A stretch of DNA of 64,000 nucleotides from contig OZ024914.1 in the NCBI GenBank assembly GCA_964017125.1, positions 16,685,920-16,749,919 of the forward strand, in the 5' to 3' direction. The stretch comes from Flabesymbios commensalis (Eukaryota; Annelida; Polychaeta; Terebellida; Flabelligeridae). This document shows positions 1 to 11,100 of the stretch, piece by piece. The translations under genes and the position numbers were made by a program. Position 1 is the first letter of the stretch, and every line of letters begins with the position of its first letter. The notes under the pieces were generated by a model. That model was not told where the DNA came from. It saw only the letters and a list, made by a program, of their open reading frames with translations, and ran no database searches.

Positions 1-216
1 GTCAATAAGAGCGCCGTTGGGGTTAAATTCCATAATTTTGAGAATTATTTTGTAAATAATTCAATGAATAAATACGACCGAACTCCCCATAACTTTGTTC
101 TGCGACGTCGAACGCAGATGGTTTAACCATCAACATGCTACACTTTTTAATGAGAAAAGGAAAATTCCTGTGACGTATCGACATAAACCAGGGAATTACC
201 ATGATGACATCGCCTA

Positions 217-332
217 CCCAGCAAACACAAAACATTTTGTAGACCTATAACACTTGTATAATGCTGGAACAACGTCGGAGACGTTGGGCCAGAGTTGTAC
301 AAATGTTATACAAATGTTTTGTGTTTGCTGGG
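217..332. mobile_element. Palindromic MITE, CCCAGCAAAC family
   Basis: A 116-bp near-palindrome. It opens with CCCAGCAAACACAAAAC and closes with the reverse complement, and TA lies on both sides. The arms meet near a GTCGGAGACG core. At least four clearer relatives occur in the window (8.4, 10.6, 20.9 and 21.1 kb), some with ACGAGGCATTGAACCAATG-type arms. It has no coding capacity. The TA flanks suggest a Tc1/mariner-type non-autonomous element, but that is inference. Confidence 0.75.
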
Positions 333-470
333 TAACCACATTGGTCCAGCATTTGCGGTGATGGGGATTTAGACAAATGTGTTGTGTCCGAGCCGTTACG
401 CTTCGCAACTCGCATCAGATCCGGCGATAGGGGGGCATGGGGTCATTAGCATTTATGGCAGGGCGGTTAA

Positions 471-835
471 AGGGACTGGCCCAGGCTAAAATCATCAAAA
501 AATCGGTGATTTTATTTCAGGTTCTTAATATGACCATATGATGTAAACATGTACATAGACTAGAACTGCAAATTTTTATAATTTTTGTGCTGCGCATTCA
601 TCAGTTAGACTAGATATAGAGACGAAATTCCCGCATTTCCTATTTTTGACATGGTTGTCAATAATTAGAAATCAGGAATTTCGTCTCTATATCTAGCCTA
701 ACTGGTGAATGCGCAGCACAAAAATTATAAAAATTTGCAGTTCTAGTCTATGTACATGTTTACATTATATGGTCATATTAAGAACCCGAAATAAAATCAC
801 CGATTTTTTGATGATTTTAGCGTGGGCCAGTCCCT
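471..835. mobile_element. Foldback MITE with TTAA flanks (piggyBac-like)
   Basis: Two arms of about 170-180 bp are near-perfect reverse complements around a short loop near 636-668. The termini read AGGGACTGGCCCA. The tetranucleotide TTAA lies immediately outside both ends (467-470 and 836-839), the target duplication used by piggyBac elements. There is no transposase, so this would be a non-autonomous copy. Arm identity is high, which suggests it is fairly young. Confidence 0.75.
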
Positions 836-839
836 TTAA

Positions 840-1966
840 CAAGGATGTGCGTTGTTTGAATACAATGTCGATCTTTGATGGTAGTGAAGAGAGAAATTCT
901 CAAATTCGACGTTTTCGAAGCAGACCTTCTTTCTGATTCTATTTTCCTTGGCTTAACTTTCGTTAATAGGCTACCAAATATCATCAAAATCGTTTGAGAA
1001 TTTGACTGAGTCAGAGTGAGTTGACGGGGGAGTTAACAGGTTCACTACTCTCTGAGAAATCGGATAAATCTCCATCGCTAGTTGTAGCCATTTTGACAGA
1101 GACCTCTTCATTCATGACTTCAACGTGTGACGTGCCAGGCTGTTCGGGAGTTTCCGTGACCGTTACAGAATCCGAAGTGACTTCGGCTCGAAAAATCTAA
1201 CAAAAACATTTTTTTCACCAATAATAAAAATTTTTAGGTAAAAATTAAATTAGCTGTTTTAATTAATAGTATATGTTCCATTTATTGATGCTCACCCAAC
1301 CTTAACCTTAACACCCTCCCTTTAAATTCGAAATTTGAGCATGGGAAGTGTTCCCACATATAGATGTCGCTCAGTCAACCTAGTGAGTAGTGTGGGAGCC
1401 TGACACCTAGTGACCGTCTCTTCAATACAGCCATCAGTACCAATTGCCACCTGGTGACTGTTTTTACCCTGGCTAAATTCTACTTAATTTACCTCTTTAA
1501 CAAATTTGCGCCATTTCATGGAAATTACAGTTAGACTTGCTTGTTGTTGCTTCAAAAAATAACGGTGACATTAGCCTACACAATAAAAAGTGGAATGGAT
1601 GATAAAATGTAAACACAAATATTAGTTAACTAAAATTCTGCTTATTACAAAAATATTCAATTAGCATAACCAGGGCCTTATTATTCGAAAAATTCCAAAT
1701 GGAATTCCATAGAACTCCCTAGCTAGCATATAATTTATTTTCAAATATGCATGTTGACAAAACGGTAAAAATATTATAACTGTATCCCAGAGATATTTTT
1801 CAAGGTGACACGTTAGAAAAAAAATCAAACCAGTGACCGTCTTGCATAGACTAATAGAACAAGATTCATTACAGGGGGACCCGTGGGATGAGAAAGTTCA
1901 AAATTTAATTTATATGAAGCTATAAAGCCTATTGATTCTAAATAAAATATAAAAACAACAATGTTA
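840..1966. other. Unassigned AT-rich sequence
   Basis: About 1.1 kb with no long open frame, no recognised repeat end and no convincing splice-bounded exon. A short frame near 840-936 is only the edge of the palindromic element. I see nothing I can name here. Confidence 0.5.
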
Positions 1967-1980
1967 ACGCACTGAAAAAA

Positions 1981-2267
1981 TAAATCGGGCTTTAAGCCCC
2001 TTTTGTGCACATACAGGCTAAATTGGACCAGGATAATCTCCTGAGAATAGTGAAATGACACTGCCCACAGACACATGATTCGAAATTTAAACCCTGGAGG
2101 TCTGAGGTGGAGTACGCTACCTCTCGGTCACAAAGGCTCCAAGCAATACTGAGTTTTACTTGTGGATGGGGAAGACACATTTTTGTTTCTTTAAAACCGC
2201 TGAGACCGGGAAACGAACGCCTACTCTAGCGTGAAAGGCAGCGGTGCTAACCACTACCCTAGTGCCC
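1981..2267 (-). mobile_element. tRNA-derived SINE with 13-bp target duplications
   Basis: Read on the minus strand from 2267, the element begins with a tRNA-like head. An A-box-like GTGGTTAGCACCGC is followed by a B-box-like GCGTTCGTTTCCC at tRNA spacing. About 80 bp further on a second tRNA-like module appears, with GAGAGGTAGCGTACTC and TTTCGAATC, so the head may be dimeric. The body ends near an A/T-rich tail at 1981. The 13-bp sequence ACGCACTGAAAAA flanks both sides (1967-1979 and 2268-2280), which supports retroposition by target-primed reverse transcription. Transcription would be by RNA polymerase III. I see no second full copy in the window. Confidence 0.8.
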
Positions 2268-2280
2268 ACGCACTGAAAAA

Positions 2281-2680
2281 GACTAAGTCTGGATTTACAC
2301 ACACACTTATTTTGCTATGTAATTTTTCATGTTTGTGGTTGATTCTCATGCTGATACATTGTCCTGCGTACTTTTGTCACGTCATGTTCGCAGTGTGATT
2401 TATTTTGTTACTGGTAGTTACGCGTACCCCCTGATTAGGACCAGCCGGAGGCCGGTACTATTAGTTTTATTTTGCCTGAGTTTGTGTCCTACTTAGGGGA
2501 AAGAGGGGTGCTGTGTGTGGGAAACGGTTGACATTTCTCCCAGGCATTTCTGTACACAAGTCCTTATGAACATGTCAAATATAACGTTTCAGGTCCTTAG
2601 CTTAAGTACTTTTGTCTTTAACAAGTGTTCAGAAATAATAATATTCACGATTATATTTGTGGTTAAGAGCCTAAAGGGTT
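2281..2680. other. Unassigned
   Basis: Four hundred bases without a recognisable gene or repeat boundary. A small GC-rich dyad near 2440-2456 is the only structure seen. Confidence 0.45.
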
Positions 2681-2684
2681 TTGG

Positions 2685-2935
2685 TGGGAATAATGTTGGC
2701 CCACCGTCGCAGTCAGTGGTTCAGCATTACATCAGCAGTGGGCCAATGTATCGTGTTATCTGGTGGTTCTGACGCTGGGATTTTAAAGGTCACCAGCATA
2801 GTCACTTCCATGGAGCAGTCAGAAAGGACGATACAATCACCCAATGCTGTTTCAATTACGGGCCAGCGTCGAAGACTGTGGGTCAACATTGAAACAGTAT
2901 TGGTTGAATGACACGTCGTGTTTGCGCAAAATATA
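2685..2935. repeat. Decayed CCCAGCAAAC-type MITE fragments
   Basis: Phrases typical of the palindromic MITE family recur here, such as AATGTTGGCCCACCGTCG, GGCCAGCGTCG and AACATTGAAACAGTATTGG, ending with a CGTCGTGTTTGCG arm near 2920-2935. The copy is rearranged and no clean ends are visible. More scattered fragments continue to about 3150. Confidence 0.5.
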
Positions 2936-2940
2936 CAACA

Positions 2941-4060
2941 GACCTGGTGATAGATTAGTGCTGGGTCAGCGTCGTAGACGATTGACCGGCATTGAACCAG
3001 CAATGGGCTGCAACACTGGCCCAACATTGAACCGGGATTTGGTGGGTAGGCCTAAATTCTCTGTATCAGGTAAATAGTAGGCAAGTATTGAATGAATGTT
3101 GGCCAGCACCGGCGATGGAAGTAATACACGTCGAAGACATTTAGGATTCTGGCCCATGAGGAAAACCAATACACAGATTTTGTGTCTATTGCACTCAAAC
3201 AGACTAAAGCCGGGCCTCGGAGTTCGGAAACTCCTTTTCTAGTTTCACATGGGCTCGTATTTTCATAACCTTACCAAACTTTCACAGAAAGACTTGGCTG
3301 TTGTTGATATTTCACATTCCCAGCATACATTATTTTAATTAAATAAAGAGTGAAATATTTATATATATATTTTCATAAAACTTTATTATAATCTGGAGCC
3401 TGTGGTGGGAAAAAATGGCCCTGCGCCTTTTAGAAGTATTTTGTGAAAAATAGGGAGGGGGCCGATGTGGCCCCTCATGGTAGCCAAACGTCTTTGTTTA
3501 ATTACGAAGTAAGCCAAACATGTAGGACTACGAGGGAATAGGCTACTGTTTCGTTTTTGTAGAAAATAACGAGTCCTCTTAAAATCTTCCAGAAAGGATT
3601 TTATATTTTTTAAGACTAAAACTTTATTGTCGTGAATTAATCGTTTTATAACGGCTCCATAAACTTCTCAAATCCTTGTAGGGATTTAAAGATCAATTAA
3701 TGTGGATATCTCTTCATGGAGCTATGTGCTTTATGTCGCAAAATATATATTTGCCCGATTCAGTAGTTGATCTCCCAAAACAGCAAGTTCGCCGGATTAT
3801 TTGATGCTAACTAAATCCATGTATTCCCATACAAGTGGAAGGCGAAGGTCAGCAGATGTAAAAAAAAAATTTAGTAAAAATTAGTAAATTTATAGCAAAT
3901 AGGCCAGACAGAACTTCCGAAGTTATCAAATTAGTGTTTAGTTATATCACAACTTATCTTATAACATTTAAACACACTTTGGTGTATGTATAAAGAAATA
4001 TTCATATTGCTAACAGTGACCATAATTGATATTCATACGCCATTCCACACATTGTTTTAA
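2941..4060. other. Unassigned, with MITE scraps at both edges
   Basis: Non-coding by inspection. It holds MITE-like phrases near 2960-3110, a TA-dinucleotide run near 3358-3372 and an arm-like CGTGTCGTGTTTGCTGGG at 4083-4100. Nothing else was recognised. Confidence 0.45.
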
Positions 4061-4834
4061 CATCAAACCGACATTGGGTTAACGTGTCGTGTTTGCTGGG
4101 AAAATCTTGCAATATAAAGCTTCACTCGTAACAATTGAACCCTCAGCCTGTTATGGGAATACGGCCATTATAGCTTTTTTTAATTCTTTTTGTGCGGGGA
4201 TCGACTTTAGACAGATTCTGAAGTCTGTCAACGCGTTGAAAGGGTTAATTACACCCAATTACAAACGAATTGACACCAAATAATTGCAAAATAAAAATCA
4301 ACAATTTATTGCAAAACTCTTTGGTAATGAGAAACACATCTAGGTTTTACACCTACAATATAAACGTGAGAGGCATAATAATAATTACAACGTGAGATAA
4401 ACAGCTATAAATAAATAACACACCCATAAAAGCTACTGTTGGTAAGCGTAAAATTATAGCTGAAATTGTCACAGTCAAGGTGGAATACAATCATATTACA
4501 TTTAAAAGTACATACTACATGTATGTGTCAGATTCTACTTAATATCATCTATGTTGAATTTGACATAATACAGGGATGGGATTGTCTGTCAGTAACAGTT
4601 TTAAAAAAAAAACGGATTTCCGATAAAACCCGGAAATATCACATACCTGGAAAAAACTGAAATCAGTTTAAAAACTGAAAAATCACATCCCTGATAATAT
4701 CACATTTGAGCTTATCACAGGCACATCTATTAAAGGCGTCTAATCTTCCGTATTGTAGGGATTCATGTTTACATGTTTTTAATTTAATTCATGATTAATA
4801 AGTTGTATCACAGTTTTGCTCATCTTTAACACAT

Positions 4835-4840
4835 TTTATT
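4835..4840 (-). promoter_or_regulatory. Candidate poly(A) signal of the ankyrin gene
   Basis: AATAAA on the minus strand (TTTATT on plus) lies about 100 bases beyond the stop codon at 4941-4943. It is the first such hexamer I noticed downstream of the terminal exon. The 3' end itself cannot be seen from sequence. Confidence 0.5.
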
Positions 4841-4940
4841 TTATATACTGTAGAGCGGTGTATACTTAACACCTGACAATATACATGAAATCACTAGTTG
4901 TAAATTCTACAGTTATCATGAAGAAACGAAAATGTAATAG

Positions 4941-5103
4941 TTAGGTCATTAAATTAAATTTCAAATTACTGAGATCGTCGTCAAGGTACTCCCCAAAATA
5001 TTTTGTAGTAAGGTCTCGTTGTGGCAATTTGGGTTTGGCGTCTTCTTGTAATTTCTGGGAAACTTTCTTTTTGGCATTAAGTTGTAGTTGGGTAGGAGAC
5101 CTT
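4941..5103 (-). CDS. Ankyrin gene terminal exon
   Basis: The acceptor TTTTTCATTACAG precedes 5103. Entry phase 2 matches the previous donor. The exon encodes a Lys/Gln-rich stretch and ends FGEYLDDDLSNLKFNLMT followed by TAA. A consensus acceptor, phase agreement and an acidic, compositionally protein-like ending support it as the last exon. Confidence 0.72.
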
Positions 5104-8100
5104 CTGTAATGAAAAATATTATTATTATTATAGTTTAATTTAATGTGAAAGCGTACACAATATCAGCGCTCGACACTGACTGTGGTCCGGTGGTCCGAGA
5201 CCCCCAGAATTTATGTCGGACCACCAGAACATCATATCCAGTGGTCCGGTGGACCTCTAAAATATCCAGCCCTCAGAATTGTAACTAAAAAATGTAAACA
5301 ATCGTTGCCACTGGCTCTCACCCTTTTCACGGAACAAAACACGTGTTCGTAATCATGAGAGGCATGCATTCTTGAGGTCGAGATCGATCATCATCCATGT
5401 TGTGATTATACAAAATTAATTATGTGGAAACACATCATGTGCAAATTGTTGCAAGATTCACAAGTGTTGTTGTTGTCAGGACCACTAAAAAAATTGTAGG
5501 ACCACCAGATCCTCTGAGCTGGTGGTCCTGTGGACCACTGCTCATAAAAGTTTGTGTCAAACCCTGAATGTCACTCATTATACAATTAAATACATTTCTG
5601 TGCCAGTTCAAAATGGGTTCGTACACATTTGGAATAATTGAATGCCAGGATTTTTCCGGCTCCCAAATAAATGCAAACAGACGGATAAAAAATAATTCCA
5701 TGACAATTATTGAAACGATTTTTTTTTAAAGAAAGGCAACATTGTATTGTAAACGTAAGTGATGCACGACCCTTGATACATATAATAGTCTTGTAAACCA
5801 ATGTATTTTCGGCACCAATGTTGTCACGTAATACTGGATTATACTTTAATTTCGCGAGTATGAATTTTCGCGCAAAACCGATTTTTGACTAGTTCGCGGT
5901 TTTCAAATTTGCGGAAAAAATATTTTTTGAAGTTGATTTTTTGGGTCTTGGGACATTAATTTGTTATCTCACCGTAACGACTGCCGTCACCCTTACCGAC
6001 TAGTAATCACTATGACGCAACATCGTAGGTACACATAACGGTATGATCACTAATTAACTGGAGGGGGATTACCGACCATTGACGCTAATCCCCTTGACAC
6101 AGCACGGCTCAACCATATCAATCCAACAGGTTATCATTTAATTAATTATTATCCTGCTGCTGATTTGCTACATGTATCGTTTCAGTGACATGTATATATA
6201 TTTTTGGCTTTATTTTTTTTTAAAGCTCATCGTATCTGTTTGTTTGTGGGAATGTTAAAATAAACTATATGTGCACATATATGGGAAAACAGACTGTTAG
6301 AATTTTTTGTCATAATAAAAATATATTTGACACTTGTCATTCAGTCATTGTCATTCAGTGATTTAAATATCAATCCTAGGACTTAAACTTTCACAAGTTA
6401 GCTTGACAATCACACGATTAGATTACATAACCACGGTCGGCTGCACAGCAGCAGTCACACCCTTTAAAACCCAGTCTCAAAGTTCACGAAATACTAGTGA
6501 TGAACAATATTTGGCGGGAATATAAATTCACGCTCACGGTCCTTGCGCGAAAATTAATTCCACGTGAAATAAAAGTATATTACAGTATTCACGATGGTAT
6601 TGTTTTGTAAGCAAACTTATCAACTGGTATAGTTATTACTGATGGGTTTTAATTTATCACAGAAATCCGGTACAAGAGGCTAAATTCAAGGTTTTCCTAG
6701 ACTGAAAATTTTGAACAGTAAAATTCCAGGAGTTTTACAAACCCTGTTGAATGCTGGCCCAAAGTTTGCGACACTGTCCCAACAATAAAACAGCATTGAG
6801 TCAACGAATCTTATTCAAGCAAAGTATGGTATCAACATAATTTAATGTTAAATGCTGTTTAAATTATTCTATCAGAGAATACCTACTCTGTTTTAGGCAC
6901 TGGACAAGTATAGGCTTTTGAGCTGAGGCGACCGACATTTTCTACCACAGGTGGTGGCCGTTTTCCCAATTTCCATTTTTGATAATTTTTTGTGGAAACA
7001 CATTGTGGGCAGCTCACTTCATTTTTTGCTGTAAACAATATTCTATATTTAATGGAAATAATGATGATTATAATAAAAACATTATTGGAACTACTTACTG
7101 CAATCTTATCCATGCTGAGCAAAATTAAAATCTGTTTAAATAAGCACATGTTTGTGACAACATTATTACAATTAGATAAAGAAACAGAGTAGCCCTAAAT
7201 TTTATTAATACTAGCATATATTTCTCTTAAGATAATATAGTAAATAGTTTACAGATTATTGTATACAACGTATAGGAATTCCACATGCCTGCTTTTTCTA
7301 TTAGCAGTGGGTGACCATGCCGCCGTGCAGTTTCAAATACAGTCTCGCCCATTTGATTCTTAACATTTACGTCTGCACCATGGTAGAGCAAGCAATTAAA
7401 GCTTTTCCCTTTTCCTGCTTGAGCTGCATAATGTGCTGGAGTATTGCCGAAAACTGTTGGAACAATCAACAAGGGCAAGTCAAAAGGCGATCTTGCAGAA
7501 ATGGAAAAAATACAAACCTGACTTCTTAAAACAGGGATCTAGGAATTCACAAGTTTTACAGAAGTTCACAGATTTTAAAGGCACTAAATGTTTACTATTT
7601 TAATCCTGATCCTGCTGAGTTAATTTATTTAAATTTTCAACCACTTGAGGTTGTGTCTCGCTACCGCGATCCACAACCTCAAGTGGGTGAAAATTACTAA
7701 TACTTGTTGAATTTGAGACCAAACAAATCTTGATAATTAAACAGCCATTTCATTCACAATAACGGTGGTTTAATAGGCTAATACAACTGATTAAAACCGA
7801 CTATTGTCATGATCAGCACGCATAGAGTTAAAGAATTGTAAACACTGACCGTCCAGAGCGTTGATACAGATGCCTTTCGTCATCAGCCAGTGTACTGCCT
7901 GTACGGATCCATGATGGGCGGCCTGTAAACAATCATATATTATGCACACCACAAGTTGAAAGAAAATGACTTCTTATGAACTACCTGAGCGCGACTTATC
8001 CTTATTGTGATTGATTACATCATGGTTTGTTCATTTGCTGACATTTGCTGAATTTAAGCCACAAAGAAGCTTATAGCTGTTAGAGAGAAATGAGTACCAA

Positions 8101-11100
8101 ATTAATTTTTTTCAAAGAATTTTTTTTATTGAATTAATGATATATAATAAAGGAGATTTTGACATTCCCCCCCTGAAAGTTAAAAAATAGTTTGTATAGG
8201 CCTACTGTAGTACATGATTTTATTGGTCGGATTGGACAGCTAAACTGGATATATTTCTTCAGTAATGTATCTTCAATGATGTATTCACATATCCCCAATC
8301 AAATGAGCATATTTCATAAATCAAATTATGAATTAAATTAAATTTGTATGTCACTGTAGCAAGACACCACTTCATATACATGAAAGTGTCATAACTCAAA
8401 AACCGTATGTACCCAGCAAACAAAAGGCATCGACCCTGTGCTGGGTTTGATGTTGGGCCAACGTCGTAGATGGTGGGCCAACATTATTCCAACATAGGAT
8501 TGATGTGTATAATATACATTGTGTTTGCTTGGTAGAGCCTCTCTGTCAACAGTTGAGATACTTACTAAATGTGTGCTGGTTTTGTGGTCTTTATTGGTAG
8601 ATTGAAATGGTGTGCCTTGCTTTATCAAGAAACGCATGCAGTCCACGTGATTATGTGCTGCGGCGTGATGAAACGGTAAATTCCCATCATTATCACCCAA
8701 TGTTATATCACAGTCTCTTTCCACAAGACATATAAGACAGTCCAGAGCTGGGAAACAAACCGTACAGATATTTTTTTTGATATTACTAAAGTCGATGGTG
8801 TCTGCATATACACTTACCTAATAGTCAAACATTGTCAACAACATATATAATTATCATGATTATATAGTATTTGTATAATATTTTTCTAGTAAACTTCATA
8901 AAAAAATTAGTCACTTTATATTTGTGTTGAAAATATGCTCGCAGGCAAGTATAACAAATTTACCAGTCCGAAGGACTGATCATTATAGTTACTTATTTGT
9001 CACTTCACAATATATGTACATGAATAAATAAAACGTTATTTTTTGTAATATTAAAAATTAAACGTAATGACTAAAGTCAAATTAAAAGCATAATCTTCGT
9101 TGTAGGACATAAATACACACAATAAAAAACAAATAATGACATGTGATTAAAATACCTGAGTGGCAATATACATAACAAATTATAGAGTACTGTACCTCCG
9201 TGGAGTGCTGCCAAATGAATAGGTAGACGACCAGAACTGTCAATACATTCTAGATCTACACCAGCATCATACAAGAACTCCATAATATTTCTGAAAAAGT
9301 GTGCAATTTAGAAATATCGAGCCAGACATTACCAAAACTGTACACAGCATTTTAACCCGCAAAAAAATAACATCTGTAGAGATCGTTTACGCATGAACGG
9401 TTTCCTAAAATAGATCACATTTCACGTTTCGTTCATCTGGTATTAGAAATATAGTTCTAAGAAATCCTTATCAAGCCAAAATCCCAAAGTTATTATTATA
9501 TAATATAATATGATAATAATATACTTCAGCTAAATATGACAATAAATATATTTGAGCTAAGTCTGACAATAATTACTTCACTCATTAAATTGGAGTTTAT
9601 GTTGATCGTTAGATTGATTTACGTCAATAATTTATATTTGACTATATTTTTATATCCAGTTAGAAAAAAATATTGTGGTGGGTATATGTTCATCGTAATA
9701 TACATGTACCTGTGATTTCTAACAGCTGCTAAATGAGAAGGATGTCGCCTCTGTCTGTCTTCACACACCAAATTAGCTCCTGCAAGTATTATATCACTTA
9801 AAAACTCAGGAGTAGAAGAGTCGTAGTGGAGTTTGTGAAATATGAATCCTACGAACACGCTATTCAAAGATATATGAAAGCTAACTAGTAAATTAGAAAC
9901 AGACAATTTTGCCACATAATCTGACATTTCGCAGTTATTGTGTATTGTTTCACGTTTCAAACGTGTTTGTTTAATAAGAGTTGTGTGACTGTCAAGATAT
10001 ACAGAGGCACTATAGACTTGCTCAAGGGAGGTTACCGACAAGGGAGATCACGGACATCAATTTTTTGCTAAATTAATTTGGTTTATTCCCTTTACTTTTA
10101 ACACTCTGATTCCAGGCTACGTGGAAACCCCCTGGCTGTACCCATGAGATACGTAATTGTCAGCTTATCTAACATGATCTAAAAAAACTGGTGATTTCTA
10201 AAAAATGTTATTACATACCAGTTTATACCTGTGGTTTAATAACAGGAATTAGCTTTCAAAAGTGTTTTTTTTTAAAGGTCTTGATTCAATACAATAGGAA
10301 TGAGCTTGCTATATGTAGGAAATTTCCAAATCTGATGTATTTAACATTATTTAAATAGTATATACTAGTTAAAAAACAGACGTACAGAAACATTTTTAAA
10401 GTATGAACTATTCATCTTTTCAAGAACCATTCATTTGCAGACCGTAGATGATCTGCTAACGTTTTGCAGCCCCCCCCCCTTTAAATACCCGCCCTTGTGC
10501 ATTGATAAGTGATAACAATAGCAACACTCGGCACACACAAGTAAACACGAGACGTTGACCCTACATCATACCCAGCAAACAATGAGGTGTTGAGCCAATA
10601 TTGTTTTAATGTTGGACCACCATCTACGACGCTGGCCCAACCTTAAAGCAACATTGGTTCTACGCCTCATGCTTCTTGGATAATAGAGGCGATCTATCAA
10701 GTGTGCTGGGTCTACTACATTTGTCAAACTAGTACTGATAAAAATATGACAGTTTGCATGTCACATGCAAACTGTCAGTACTAATTTGACAAGTGTAGTA
10801 ACAAGCAAAAACACATGCGGTGCCTCAGTGAAAAACACAACTTTGATCAAACATCGATTCCATGTTGGCGACGCTGGCCCAGCATTAAACCAGCATTGGC
10901 TCAATGTCCAACAAAAAAATCAGTAAATCTTTCCACAGTGAAGATGACAAAGTGTTGATTTGCCAAACAAATACATACATGCTCGGGACAAAAAACATTA
11001 ACTTCACACTAAAATTGCCTACCACATGGTTAGTTGGCTGAAAATTGAGAAGTGAATTATTTAGCACAATATTGTGTAATTGAAACAAGATCTACAGACA

